Part shown: positions 44,940 to 57,814 of the stretch, piece by piece
How the letters are laid out: the number at the start of each line of letters is the position of its first letter
Numbering within the stretch: the first letter of the stretch is position 1
Assembly (NCBI RefSeq): GCF_036320965.1
Contig: NC_092241.1
Span: 6,326,752-6,390,751 of the forward strand
Reading direction: 5' to 3'
DNA: 64,000 nucleotides
DNA from: Panulirus ornatus
Taxonomy: Eukaryota > Arthropoda > Malacostraca > Decapoda > Palinuridae
The notes under the pieces: model-generated
What the model was told of the DNA's origin: nothing
What the model saw: only the letters and a program-made list of their open reading frames with translations
Databases searched by the model: none
Position numbers and translations under genes: made by a program

Positions 44940-45080
44940 GTAAAAAGAAATACAAAAAACTGGTTGCTTGGAGGTAGCTACACCCGGCGAGAAGAGGTGG
45001 AGTAGGAGGAGGACCTGTTCTCCCAGTGAGTCCCGGCGTGAGATAATCGCATGGAAGAGTTGGACGGCGCCTTATATACG
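44940..45080 (-). promoter_or_regulatory. TATA promoter and candidate exon 1 of the Cys-rich gene
   Basis: A canonical TATATAAG box on the minus strand at 45078-45071, about 1.2 kb from the coding exon. Transcription would start near 45045. Possible donors are GAACAG|GTCC near 45026 and CGCCGG|GTGTAG near 44985. A possible acceptor is GAGACAG|AGAG just above the ATG. This parallels the plan of genes A-E but is not proven. Confidence 0.5.
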
Positions 45081-45238
45081 GGATGTGGCTGGGCCAGCTC
45101 GCTGCTGCCACAGCTCTCTAACACCTTCTGTCGCAGTGTGCAAACACACCCCGTGTCGCACCAACACGTCAATCACAGCGCCTCAGTACCAGACAAGACG
45201 TGTCTGTCCGTTATGGACAGGATTTACATCCCTCCATG

Positions 45239-45240
<2 letters not shown>

Positions 45241-45306
<66 letters not shown>
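45241..45306. repeat. (GA)n microsatellite
   Basis: About 32 GA units, upstream of the Cys-rich gene promoter. Confidence 0.97.
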
Positions 45307-45308
<2 letters not shown>

Positions 45309-45506
45309 TCTGGGAAGCCAAAGGCGTCAAAGAGGGTTAAGAAATCGCTCTCACAGACACGGACAGTTTGGTGAAAATTGAGAACTTCCTCCCCCCGGGG
45401 CGTTATCCGGTTCTGTTGAGTATTATATGTCGACACACAAACACACACACTCATGCATATATTCATGGCACTGCCTTCCCATCTATGGCAGCGTATGTAC
45501 TAAATA

Positions 45507-46530
<1,024 letters not shown>

Positions 46531-46536
46531 TATGGA

Positions 46537-46900
<364 letters not shown>

Positions 46901-47130
46901 CCCTGGGGATAGGGGAGAAAGAATACTTCCCACGTATTCCCTGCGTGTCGTAGAAGGCGACTAAAAGGGGAGGGAGCGGGTGGCTGGAAATCCTCCCCTC
47001 TCGTTTTTTTTTTGATTTTCCAAAAGAAGGAACAGAGAAGGGGGCCAGGTGAGGATTTTCCCTCTAAGGCCCAGTCCTCTGTTCTTAACGCTACCTCGCA
47101 AACGCGGGAAATGGCGAATAGTATGAAAAA
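46901..47130 (+). mobile_element. Dispersed element Q
   Basis: Complete-looking copy from CCCTGGGGATAGGGGAGAAA to GGGAAATGGCGAATAGTATG, followed by poly(A), so the forward orientation ends in A as a retroposon would. Confidence 0.7.
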
Positions 47131-47515
47131 AAAAAAAAAAATTATTATTATTATTATTATTATTATCATTATTATTATTATCATTATCATTATTATTATC
47201 ATTATTATTATTATTATTATTATCATCATCATTATCATTATCATTATTATTATCATCATTATCATTATTATTATCATTATTATTTATTTTTGTTATCATC
47301 ATCATTGTTATCATTATTATTATCATTATCATCATTATTGTCATTATTATTATTATCATCATTATCATTATTATTATCATTATTATTTATTTTTGTTATC
47401 ATCATCATTGTTATCATTATTATTATCATTATCATCATTATTGTCATTATTATTATTATCATCATTATCATTATCATTGTTATTATCATATTGTTATCAT
47501 TATCATTATCATCAT
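47131..47515. repeat. (ATT)n/(ATC)n array with higher-order repeat
   Basis: ATT/ATC trinucleotides. A block of about 105 bp beginning TATTTATTTTTGTTATCATC is duplicated (starts near 47281 and 47386). Confidence 0.93.
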
Positions 47516-47524
47516 TACTATGCC

Positions 47525-47774
47525 ATTTCATGTGTGGCGGGGTGGCGGCGGGAAAGGATGAAGGCAGCAAGTATGAATACGTACATGTGTATGTATGTAT
47601 GTATATGTCTGTGTATGTATAGTATAAGTTGAAATGTATAGGTATGTATATGTGCGTGTGTGGACGTTTATGTATGTACATGTGTATGTGGGTACGCTGG
47701 GCCGTTCTTCGTCTGCTTCCTTGCGCTACCTCGCTAACGCAGGAGACAGCGACAAAGTGTAATAAGAAATAAAA

Positions 47775-47775
<1 letters not shown>
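47525..47775 (+). mobile_element. RTE-like LINE 3'-tail fragment
   Basis: Matches the LINE tail from TGTGTGGCGGGGTGGCG through GTATGTATATG repeats to CGCAGGAGACAGCGACAAAGT, then short A-rich sequence and ATT repeats (47776-47870). Confidence 0.7.
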
Positions 47776-47813
<38 letters not shown>

Positions 47814-47821
47814 GTTATTAC

Positions 47822-47857
<36 letters not shown>

Positions 47858-47872
47858 CATTATCATTTATCT
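47776..47872. repeat. (ATT)n microsatellite
   Basis: Trinucleotide array between two LINE tails. Confidence 0.95.
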
Positions 47873-47884
47873 ATCTATTCATCT

Positions 47885-49400
47885 ATTTACTTATTATACT
47901 TGGTAGCAGTTTCCCGCGTCAGCAAGGTAGCGCCAGGAAACAGACGAAGAAAGACCCCATCCGCTCATATACACACATATATTCATACACGTACATATAC
48001 ATATCAACATATACACGTATACATACATATACATACACATATACAGCCATATACATATATACACATATAGATTCTCATACTCGCTTGCCTTCATCCATTT
48101 TCGGCGCCACCCCGCTCCAAAGGAAACAGCATCGCCACCCCCTGCGTCAGCGAGGCAGCGCCAGGGAAACAGACAAAAAAAAAGGAGGGGGGGGGGCCAC
48201 ATTCGTTCACACTCAGTCTCTAGCTGTCATGTGTAATGCACCGAAACCACAGCTCCCTTTCCACATCCAGGCCCCACAGGCCTTTCCATGGTTTACCCCA
48301 GACGTTTCACATTCCCTGGTTCAGTCCATTGAGGGCACGTCGACCCCGGTATACCACATCGTTCCAATTCTCTATTTCTTGCACGGCCTCTCACCCTCCT
48401 GCATGTTTGGGCTGCATCGTTCAAAATCCTTTTTCATTCCATCCTTTCAATTCCAAATTGGTCTCCCGCTTTTCTTTGTTTCCTCCACCTCTGACACATA
48501 TACCCTCTCTCTCAACTTTTCCTCACTCATTCTCTCCATGTGACCAAACCATTTCAACACACCCTCTTCTGCTCTCTCAACCACACTCTTTTTATTACCA
48601 CACATCTCTCTTTCCCTATTATTACTTACTCGATCAAACCACCTCACACCACATATTGTCCACAAACATTTGATTTCCAACACCTCCACCGTCCCTTGCA
48701 CAACCCTATCTGTATCCCATGCCTTGCAACCATATGATATTGTTGGAACGACTATTCCTTCAAACATACCTACTTTCGCTTTCCGAGATAACATTCTCTT
48801 TCCACACATTCTTCATCGCTTCCAGAACCTTCACCCCCTCCCCCACCCTATGACTCGCTTCCATTTCCATGGTGCCATTCGCTGTTAAGTCCACTCCCAG
48901 ATATTTAAACCACTTCACTTCCTTCAATTTTTCTCCATTCAAACCCACATCCCAACTAACTTGTCCCTCAACCCTACTGTACCAAATAACCTTGCTCTTA
49001 TTCACATTTACTCTCAACTTTCTCCTTTCACACACTTTTCCAAACTCAGTCACCAGCTTCTGCAGTTTCTCACTCGAATGAGCCACCAGGGCTGTATCAT
49101 CAGCGAACAACAACTGACTCACTTCCCAGACTCTCTCCTCCCCAACAAACTGCATACTTGCCCCTCTCTCCAAAATTCTTGCATTCACCTCCCTAACCAC
49201 CCCATCCATAAACAAATCAAACATCCATGGGGACATCACACACCCCTACCGCAGACCGACCTTCACGGGAAACCAATCACTCTCCTCTCTTCCTACTCGT
49301 AAATATCCTTGATAAAAACTTCTCACTGCTTTTAGCACCTTACCTCCCACACCATATACTCTTAAAACCTTCAGCAAAGCATCTCTATCAACTCTATATC
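47885..49400 (-). mobile_element. RTE-like LINE, 5'-truncated, broken
   Basis: On the minus strand the active-site box LLFADDTALVAHSSEKL lies near 49110 in a frame running 49239-48760. A second frame at 48809-48447 holds SYGCKAW, CGVRWFDRVSN and WFGHMERMSEEKL. A frameshift near 48790 separates them. The noncoding tail covers 47885-48440. The 5' break is in an ATC-rich repeat at about 49395. Confidence 0.85.
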
Positions 49401-49404
49401 ATGT

Positions 49405-49530
49405 GCCTTATTATCATTATCATCATTATCAACTCTATCATGTGCCTTATTATCATCATCATTATCAACTCTATCATGTGCCTTATTATTATCATCATTA
49501 TCATCATTGTAATTGTTATCATTAGTAATA
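49405..49530. repeat. About 40-bp ATC-rich tandem repeat, 3 copies
   Basis: Repeated AACTCTATCATGTGCCTTAT followed by ATC trinucleotides. It appears to have grown from the truncated LINE end, whose TCAACTCTATCA it shares. Confidence 0.8.
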
Positions 49531-49534
49531 GTAG

Positions 49535-50070
49535 CAGTATTATCATTATAATTACTTTTATGTTATTTCAAATCATCCTTATTTTTTTTATCATAATCAT
49601 ATCTATCATTGTTTTCATTTATCACCCCAGGACGCATTTCAAGAAGGAACCTTTTCGTTATCCAAGACCCATTTTCCCTGGGGTTCTTGCCACTCCAAGG
49701 CTGCGCCACACTCAGTAGCAAGGTAAGGATGATAGAACTAGAATATGCATACATATGTAAATCAGTTCGACATATACGTAGAGACAGCAAAAAGGTTAAA
49801 CCTCCTTCAAGCTGAGTTCAGTGTCTTAGTCTTACGCAAGAACTGGGTCCTTCGATGGTGCACATGTAGGTCCAAGGTTGCGCTCCAAACAGTTGCAAGA
49901 GACTCATGGACTCCTGCGGGACAATGGTGCTTGGTGGAGTGTATATACCCACTGCTTCTTCTTCCCTTTTCTTTCCCTTCCCCGTCTATGGACGACGAGG
50001 TGACGGTGACTGTCCATTCTCAGACGGAGTCGTGACGATGACTGTCCACTCGCGGGCGGAGTCCTGAAGC
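49535..50070. other. Intergenic DNA with fragments of an unclassified repeat
   Basis: Two pieces (about 49650-49725 and 49860-49920) share GGCTGCGCCAC/GGTTGCGCTCC and neighbouring words with 45840 and 54460. No gene supported. Confidence 0.35.
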
Positions 50071-50074
50071 ACCT

Positions 50075-50088
50075 ATAGATAGACAGGG

Positions 50089-50129
<41 letters not shown>

Positions 50130-50313
50130 TAGTTGCAGAGATAGACAGAGAGAGACAGACAGACAGACAAACAGACATAGCTGCAGAGATAGACAGACAG
50201 ACAGAGAGACAGACATAGCTGCAGAGATAGACAGGGAGAGACAGACAGACAAACAGACAGACATAGCTGCAGAGATAGACAGGGAGACAGACAGACAGAC
50301 AGACAGACATAGC

Positions 50314-50409
<96 letters not shown>

Positions 50410-50420
50410 TAGTTGCAGAG
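50075..50420. repeat. (ACAG)n/(GA)n compound array
   Basis: ACAG tetranucleotides are punctuated about every 60 bp by CATAGCTGCAGAGATAGACA, and a pure GA block occupies 50318-50382. Confidence 0.95.
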
Positions 50421-50624
50421 ACAGACAGGGAGACAGGGGGAAGGCTGAGGGGCCCCTGAAGGTTCCCTCAGCTATGCTTTCACCAGACAGTCCCCCTCCC
50501 ATTATCAAAGAGGAGGTGGAGAGGTAGGTGCTCCGCTTCGTAAAAGACGGGGTAAAAGAAACCCGTCCGTCTGGTTTAGTGTTGCCCTGCTCAATAATAG
50601 ACTGGTCGCTCACTCTCGTAGGAA

Positions 50625-50626
<2 letters not shown>

Positions 50627-50696
<70 letters not shown>
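50627..50696. repeat. (TA)n
   Basis: Left of the inverted pair of P elements. Confidence 0.98.
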
Positions 50697-50700
<4 letters not shown>

Positions 50701-50727
50701 AAGGATCACACTTTTGCGCGTGATCAA

Positions 50728-50933
50728 GATATTCCTATGAGTCCACGGGGGAAAATGAAACACGAAAAGTTCCCAAGTGCACTTTCGTGTAAGAATCACA
50801 TCATCAGGGGAGACACAAGAGAGAAATCATCTGACTGTTATACTTCTCTCTTGTGTTTCCCCTGATGATGTGATTATGACACGAAAGTGCACTTGGGAAC
50901 TTTTCGTGTTTCATTTTCCCCGTGGACTCATAG

Positions 50934-50935
<2 letters not shown>
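50728..50935. mobile_element. Head-to-head pair of element P (palindrome)
   Basis: Left arm reverse (about 50728-50826), right arm forward (about 50828-50935). CCTATGAGTCCACGGGG at the left mirrors CCCCGTGGACTCATAGG at the right. The arms are about 100 bp with few mismatches and almost no loop. Confidence 0.75.

Positions 50936-51010
<75 letters not shown>
50936..51010. repeat. (TA)n
   Basis: Between the palindromic pair and a third P copy. Confidence 0.98.
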
Positions 51011-51011
<1 letters not shown>

Positions 51012-51147
51012 GGGGAAATGAAACACCACGATAAGTTCCCAAGTGCACTTTCGTGTAATAATCACATCATCAAGGAAGACACAAGAAAGACATATAACAG
51101 TCAGTTGATATACAACGAAGAGACGTAGCTTGGACGCCATTGGGTAA

Positions 51148-51148
<1 letters not shown>
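51011..51148 (-). mobile_element. Dispersed element P (reverse)
   Basis: From CGGGGAAATGAAACACC to GACGCCATTGGGTAAATG, then (GT)n. Confidence 0.65.

Positions 51149-51209
<61 letters not shown>
51149..51209. repeat. (GT)n microsatellite
   Basis: About 30 GT units following element P. Confidence 0.97.
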
Positions 51210-52228
51210 TTAATCATCAATTTGCGTAGTAAGGGAAAGGAATTACACATTCGTGGAGGGCGCCCCCATCTCTTGAGCTTTCTCTTCTGTGATACAATGT
51301 TTTCCTTTTTCTTAAAACTTACGTAAGATTCAGCACTGGCTGACGGACGGACGGTTTTCATACTTCAGTGTATTTTCATACATTACTCGAATACTCTTCG
51401 AATCCTTCAGTGCATTTCTTCTAACAAGTATCTAGCGTACTTTCCTGTTTCTGGTATCTCGTTTTATCCATCTGTGCATCTCTCAAAGAGCTATTCCTCT
51501 TAGACGTCATCATACGGGTTGAAAAAAACAAAAAACAAAAGAATAAAAAGACTAAAAGGGTGTGATCAGGTCACTCCTTACTTGTCTCTCTTCCTTGGTG
51601 GGTAGATTCACGGTCCCCCACCCTCCCTCCCTCCCTGATGCCTCACTGTCTTTGTGATTCTGTCTTGTCACACTTGCCAGCATGATGGCTTGTCTCCTAT
51701 TGCTATTCTCCTAAGGTTGGAAATCTCACATCAGGTAAGGTTCAATATTAATGACCAAGTTCCTGTCAAACAAAGAGTGTCTATTGGAGCTTATGTCCTG
51801 TTATATGATATTCCTATCGAGGTCCTTAATCATGTTTCATCCTCATCCCTTCATATATACGATAGTTGAACTTCGCGTCAGCGAAATACCAGCAGACCAG
51901 CTTTGGACTTTGTCTACTAGGTCCCCTTGTACGAAAATGCAATCTCCTCGTTTTCGTATTTTTCTTATTACTTTCTCATGGCCATGGCATCATCTGCAAA
52001 CAGGTTCAGTTTGGAGTCCAGTCACTCTTGGTATGTGATTTACAGAGACCAGTGTTTGTGTGTGTGTAATTAACTAATTGCAATAACCTATTTGTGCTAT
52101 ACGGGGGTAGAGAATTTTTTCCAATTGTGGTGGTGTCTCGACACTCCCATCTCTATGAACCGTCTATATTGCCATAAATATTTTCAAGCTTCATAATGCT
52201 GTCTACAATTAATATATCCATAAAAAAA
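51210..52228. other. Intergenic DNA, nothing recognised
   Basis: Frames at about 51654-52069 are open on the plus strand but show no domain or gene signals. Confidence 0.35.

Positions 52229-52230
<2 letters not shown>

Positions 52231-52304
<74 letters not shown>
52231..52304. repeat. (TA)n
   Basis: Directly precedes a LINE tail. Confidence 0.98.
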
Positions 52305-52306
<2 letters not shown>

Positions 52307-52545
52307 AGTGGCGGGGTGGCGACGGGAATGAATAAAGGTAGCAAGTATGAATTATGTGCATGTGTATGTATGTATATGTCTGTGTATGTATATAAATGTA
52401 TACGTTGAAATGTATAGGTATGTGTATGTGCGCGTGTGGACGTGTATGTGTATACATGTGTATGTGGATGGGTAGGGCCATTCTTTCGTCTGTTTTCCTT
52501 GCGCTACCTCGCTCACGCGGGAGACAGCGACAGAGCATAATCAAT
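52305..52545 (+). mobile_element. RTE-like LINE 3'-tail fragment
   Basis: Contains GAGTGGCGGGGTGGCGACG, GTATGTATATGTCTGTGTAT, GTGGACGTGTATG and ends GGGAGACAGCGACAGAGCATAA. Only the tail is present, joined to (TA)n at its 5' side. Confidence 0.75.
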
Positions 52546-52559
52546 AGATGAATAAATAT

Positions 52560-53030
52560 GTATCATAAGCCGTGGGGAAATGAAATGTGGATAGCGAGAT
52601 TCGATCTTGACCCCAGCGAGGTGGCGACCGGAGTCACGAACGGGGATTTAGACAAGGAAACACAAGTGGCATCTGACCTCCATCACAGGAGGTCAATGGA
52701 GGACACAAGATGACCTTTTTTTCCCCTAGGATCCACTTGACCAACACACGATCGGAACGAGACATGGAAGATTGTAAGCGGAGGATGAGATACGATGGTA
52801 TGTGGGTTTTTTTTGGAGGTAGTGCCTCCCTTTTGTTTCGTGTGGGAGATAGGACGGGGTGGCCCCCTCCTATCCTGGGCGAGTGGGACGAGGATAGAGG
52901 ATAGAGGACATGCAGACCGTTGGAGGAGAGGCCAAGGATGCACGGGGGATAGGTGGAGGAGGCAGCGGGAGGCTGTGGGATGCGACTCTTATCCACGATT
53001 CCCTAATCATCTTGGGCCAAGGTGTTGATA
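52560..53030. other. Intergenic DNA, nothing recognised
   Basis: No supported gene, promoter or RNA. Confidence 0.35.
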
Positions 53031-53059
53031 TAGGATTGGATAGTTACCCCTGCTGAAGC

Positions 53060-53455
53060 TCAATCAGGATTGCTGTAGTTCCTAGCGTAAAGAAAGGCCA
53101 GGATTGCTGTAGTTCCTAGCGTAAAGAAAGGCCAGGATTGATGTAGTTCCTAGCGTAATGAAAGGTCAGGATTGCTGTAGTTCCTAGCGTAAAGAAAGGT
53201 CAGAATTGCTGTAGTTCCTAGCGTAAAGAAAGGTCAGGATTGCTGTAGTTCCTAGCGTAAAGAAAGGTCAGGATTGCTGTAGTTCCTAGCGTAAAGAAAG
53301 GTCAGGATTGCTGTAGTTCCTAGCGTAAAGAAAGGTCAGAATTGCTGTAGTTCCTAGCGTAAAGAAAGGTCAGGATTGCTGTAGTTCCTAGCGTAAAGAA
53401 AGGCCAGGATTGCTGTAGTTCCTAGCGTAAAGAAAGGCCAGGATTGCTGTAGTCC
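53060..53455. repeat. 34-bp minisatellite, about 12 copies
   Basis: Unit contains GATTGCTGTAGTTCCTAGCG and TAAAGAAAGG(T/C)CAG. Confidence 0.93.
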
Positions 53456-53459
53456 CTCT

Positions 53460-53710
53460 CAAGTCGAGCGCCCACGAGAGTGGTCGCCAGGTGGTGATGT
53501 GTCGTTTGATTCGCGAGCGCCCACGAGAGTGGTCGCCAGGTGGTGGTGTGTCGTTTGATTCGCGAGCGCCCACGAGAGTGGTCGCCAGGTGGTGGTGTGT
53601 CGTTTGATTCGCGAGCGCCCACGAGAGTGGTCGCCAGGTGGTGATGTGTCGTTTGATTCGCGAGCGCCCACGAGAGTGGTCGCCAGGTGGTGGTGTGTCG
53701 TTTGATTCGC
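53460..53710. repeat. 49-bp minisatellite, 5 copies
   Basis: Unit contains CGAGCGCCCACGAGAGTGGT and GTGTCGTTTGATTCG. It directly follows the 34-bp array, which is unrelated in sequence. Confidence 0.93.
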
Positions 53711-54277
53711 TCCGTCTTTGTTACTAAGGTCGTCCACAACGACCGAATCTCCTGACGCACCTCCCTCTGTGTGTGCGTGTGTACAAGGGAGCCTCGCCAG
53801 TCTCGTAGTGTTAATCCCTTACGTCAACAACCCCCCAACCACCTCTTCCTTCCCTCCTTCCTTCCCTCCCTCACCATCATTGACGCTCCCTCCCTCCCTC
53901 ATCCTTCCTCCCTCACCACCACGGATACCCAGGCATCTCGAGTCGATTGTGTGGATCTTCGCTCCGCTCCCACCCCACCGTTGTCATTCGAAGTGGTTAG
54001 CGACAGGGGTGCGAAGTGGTTAGCGACAGGGGGTGGTTGGTGTGGTGCCCTCCTAACAACAGCTGAAAGGCACATTGCAGTGGACACCACACACACACAC
54101 AGACACACACACACACACACACACATGAGAGGCAAAAGAATGAGCCAACAATGGATGTTATTCTTTTAAAAGGGAAAATAGTGAAAGTTCGTCTTTGGGT
54201 GGAGGTTCCCCATCCTTCAATTAATTACATTCTCATATTTGTTCTGCATCTCTGACGCCTCTCATATCCTGAGAGAG

Positions 54278-54278
<1 letters not shown>
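53711..54278. other. Intergenic DNA with C/T-rich tracts
   Basis: CCCTCCCT-type tracts at about 53850-53925, a short duplication of GTGGTTAGCGACAGGG at 53992-54030 and (CA)n at 54086-54124. No gene supported. Confidence 0.4.
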
Positions 54279-54346
<68 letters not shown>

Positions 54347-54385
54347 TACTACACGAAAGTGCACTTGAGAGCTTATCGTGTGTGT
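54279..54385. mobile_element. (TA)n with a short element P remnant
   Basis: A TA array (54279-54344) then GATTACTACACGAAAGTGCA and a shortened right part. Confidence 0.6.
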
Positions 54386-55195
54386 GTGATTACCCCAAGG
54401 GCCATGTCTATGAAAAGAGCCCTTATGTTACCTTTCCAAAGGCTCCTGCTGCATCCTAAGGCTGCGCTACTTCCAGTAGCAGGGAAATGTAGAGACACAC
54501 CTTCGAGGCAAGTTATTTTCTAACGGGACTGTACTCCCAGTGACAGAGCCTAGCCAAAATTACCCCTAACCCGAGGAGGCGGAGTCCATGTGCATTTCAA
54601 ATTCTGGAAATGTTAATTGGAGGGATAAAGAAATCATCTATTGTTTTCAATCAGTGAAGTTGAGGTAGCTGTAATGTACCAGTTAGGTCTGGTTTTCAAA
54701 CACAGCCATCAATTTCTTTTATGATGAAAAAAAAAGCTTTAATTTTCTCACTGTTGCATATTTACACTAGGACGGATTTGAATATGAATGAAGAGCATTA
54801 AGCCTTTAGGTTTTTATTCGGTCATAGTGTCTCTTAAAGGAAGAGATGCGGACATAAATTTCTCGACTGTAACTGGTAAACAGTAGCGACATCTGGCAAC
54901 TCAGCTCTGAATGAAAACATTATGTTTACAGTTGTAACGGATGCGCTGATTGGCTGTCAAGATTGCATCGTTGCGATTTATTTTATCCAGTTAAAAACAC
55001 GTGTACGGGTACAGAAATTATCATATTATATTTCTCATGTTAAATTATGAACGACAAATCGATGCAAAAAGTAAAGGAATATATTACAAATACACAGAAT
55101 ATTTTTTTTTTTTGAGTTTTGTTTTGACATCATCATACTTCAGCCACCTGACTTGTCATGGTTCCGAATTGATGGAGAGGAAAATATATATCTAT
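54386..55195. other. Intergenic DNA, nothing recognised
   Basis: AT-rich DNA without a supportable gene. Confidence 0.4.
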
Positions 55196-55197
55196 AT

Positions 55198-55790
55198 GTT
55201 GCTTTGGGCACATGGAGAGAATAAGTGAGGAGAGATTGACCAAGAGGATATATGTGTCAGAGGTGGAGGGAACGAGGAGAAGTGGGAGACCAAATTGGAG
55301 GTGGAAAGATGGAGTGAAAAAGATTTTGAGTGATCGGGGCCTGAACATGCAGGAGGGTGAAAGGCGAGCATGGAATAGAGTGAATTAGATCAATGTGGTA
55401 TACCGGGGTCGACGTGCTGTCAATGGATTGAATCAGGGCATGTGAAGCGTCTGGGGTAAACCATAGAAAGTTGTGTGGGGCCTGGATGTGGAAAGGGAGC
55501 TGTGGTTTTGGGCATTATTGCATGACAGCTAGAGGCTGAGTGTAAACGAATGGGGCCTTTGTTGTCTTTTCCTAGCGCTACCTCGCACACATGAGGGGGG
55601 AGGGGGATGGTATTCCATATGTGGCGAGGTGGCGATGGGAATGAATAAAGGCAGACCGTGTGAATTGTGTGCATGTGTATATATGTATGTGTCTGTGTGT
55701 GTATATATATGTGTACATTGAGATGTATAGGTATGTATATTTGCGTGTGTGGACATGTATGTATATACATGTGTATGGGGGTGGGTTAGG
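55198..55790 (+). mobile_element. RTE-like LINE 3' fragment
   Basis: The plus strand reads GHMERISEERLTKRIY and GTRRSGRPNWRWKDG, then the noncoding tail (GGTGGCGATGGGAATGAATA, TATATGTATGTGTCTGTG). Only the last part of the reverse-transcriptase frame is present. Confidence 0.8.
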
Positions 55791-55799
55791 CACCTTCTG

Positions 55800-56130
55800 C
55801 ACACCTAATCTTTCTCGCGCACGTTGGTGCGACATCTCGATAAAACACACCCTCATGCCTCGCTCTTTGGAAAACTCGAACCCTGACTTTCAGCGGATCC
55901 ATCTATCTTCGTCAGGCCCTTGTGGTCGTCAAAGACCACAGTGGGGGTGTGTGTGGGGTGGAGTGTGGGGTGGCCTAGCCTGGTTCCCCACAAAGTGCAT
56001 CTGTCGGTGCTCTTGGCCACAAGGAAGTTGAAGAAGAAGAAAAGGTTTCGACCCATTGACACGTAGAGTCATGGCGCGTCTTGTTGGATCTTAAAAGGGA
56101 GTGGTTGATGCTTGCTGAATAGGCAAGCAG
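55800..56130. other. Intergenic DNA, nothing recognised
   Basis: No supported gene. Confidence 0.35.
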
Positions 56131-56133
56131 TGA

Positions 56134-56137
<4 letters not shown>

Positions 56138-56203
<66 letters not shown>

Positions 56204-56309
56204 ACACACCAACCTTAGCCACGAACCCATTTATCGACCAGACTCGAGGGGAGGATGAACTCCTGGGTTGGGTGTGGGCCGACTGCTGCGCCCGGGATTC
56301 GAACCCGTG

Positions 56310-56341
<32 letters not shown>
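56138..56341. repeat. (CA)n, tRNA-like B box, (GT)n
   Basis: CA array at 56138-56209 and GT array at about 56311-56341. Between them, on the minus strand, GGGTTCGAATCCCGGGCGCA is a B-box-like word, possibly from another SINE. The two arrays form an inverted repeat around it. Confidence 0.6.
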
Positions 56342-56342
<1 letters not shown>

Positions 56343-56414
56343 AAGTAATAGCAGACTTAAGCAACAGTGAAAAAAAAAGTTTTGGGTTACGTCAAAAACA
56401 CCAGATATGATAGC

Positions 56415-56590
56415 AATGATATAGTTGAAAAGATACATTTAGTTATAGTTGAAAAGATACTTTTATAGTTGAAAAGATACTTTTAGTTATAGTTGAAAAG
56501 ATACTTTTAGTTATAGTTGAAAAGATACTTTTAGGTATAGTTGAAAAGATACTTTTAGATATAGTTTAAAAGATACTTTTAGGCAGTGCT
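56415..56590. repeat. 24-bp minisatellite, about 7 copies
   Basis: Unit ATAGTTGAAAAGATACTTTT plus AGTT. Confidence 0.93.
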
Positions 56591-56629
56591 GAAAAAATTT
56601 GATGTAATTTTATATAGAGAAAGATCAGG

Positions 56630-56745
56630 TGTGTTTGTGGGATAGAGCGAATTTGAGCTATGTGGTATACAGGGGGCGACGTGCTGTCACATGGCTGAAG
56701 CAGGGCCTATGAAGCGGTCAGGGGAAACCATAGATAGGCCTTTCA
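56630..56745 (+). mobile_element. RTE-like LINE fragment
   Basis: GATAGAGCGAATTTGAGC, then GTGGTATACAGGGGGCGACG and GGGAAACCATAGATAGGCC match the LINE region just past its reverse-transcriptase stop. Confidence 0.65.
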
Positions 56746-57809
56746 AGCTTAGCTTTACATACGAATTGTTACTAAAGTGACTAATGTTTCAAAGATATCT
56801 TTCACTGCATTTCCAGCACTATGTGACAGTGTTTCAAAATATATTTCACTGCAATTCCAGCACAGTTGATGAATTTCACTGTAAATATGAAGTAAACAGA
56901 GCCAGTTTGTTTTTTCTATGTCCATAAGATCTTTATATTTACTCACAATATTTGATTTTAGTTGATATATTATTGAGTAACAGTGAAATTCTATGTTTAC
57001 AACGAACTCGTTTTCTTTAAGAACTCCTTTTCTTTAAGAATCTCTCTCAATATATTGTATGGGTGGGAATGAACACGAAGAACAAATCTACATCACTTTA
57101 TTAGAACATATTCTCCTAAATACATCTACTTCTCTACTATGTCTTTACCATCTCTTCGCCTCTCTTCATAGCTGATTGGAAAGGGCGAGATCAGTAAAGT
57201 AAAGCTGTTAAATGCAAATTCTATCAAGTACAATCATACCTGAAGTAAAATACAGATCATATTTTTTTCAAGTACAATCATACCTGAAGTAAAATACAGA
57301 TGATGTATATTTCTTTCCCTTTATTTCGGGAAATGGTTATTTGGTGCCAGCTGTGAGCCAGGCTGGTGCATTCATCACCAGCTCACAACTCTGCGATGCC
57401 AGAGACATTCCTGAAGAAGGAATTGGAACGAAAGACTCGTGTTGCCACGACTTCCTTCGTCAAGCTATTGAGTCAACACACACAATTTAAAACATCCCTT
57501 TATGATAACTGTCGGGTTTTTTTTGGGGGGCAGGCAAATGTTAGGAGACAATTCGTAGGGAACTTTTCTCCAGACTCTGTTAGCAAAGTTTTAGCAGCCC
57601 AGTTTCGTGTTTTAAGGGGCGCTGGGCTGGTTGGCCAGAAGACCCACTTGGTTCTCAGACGCTGTGGTCTTTGCTGGGTCTCCGGATATTTCTCTGTCGA
57701 AGTCCACGGCGAGAAGGGAAAAATCCATCATTGGTGCTTAGCTTCCGTCTTGGAAGCCCGAAGGAACTCCACCGCCCACACCTCTAGCCATCGAAATACC
57801 TTTGAGACA
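56746..57809. other. AT-rich intergenic DNA
   Basis: Small direct duplications (for example CAAGTACAATCATACCTGAA at about 57226 and 57267). A plus-strand frame at 57366-57821 is open for about 150 codons but begins with GTG and has no recognisable domain, so I do not call it. Confidence 0.4.
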
Positions 57810-57814
57810 CGAAC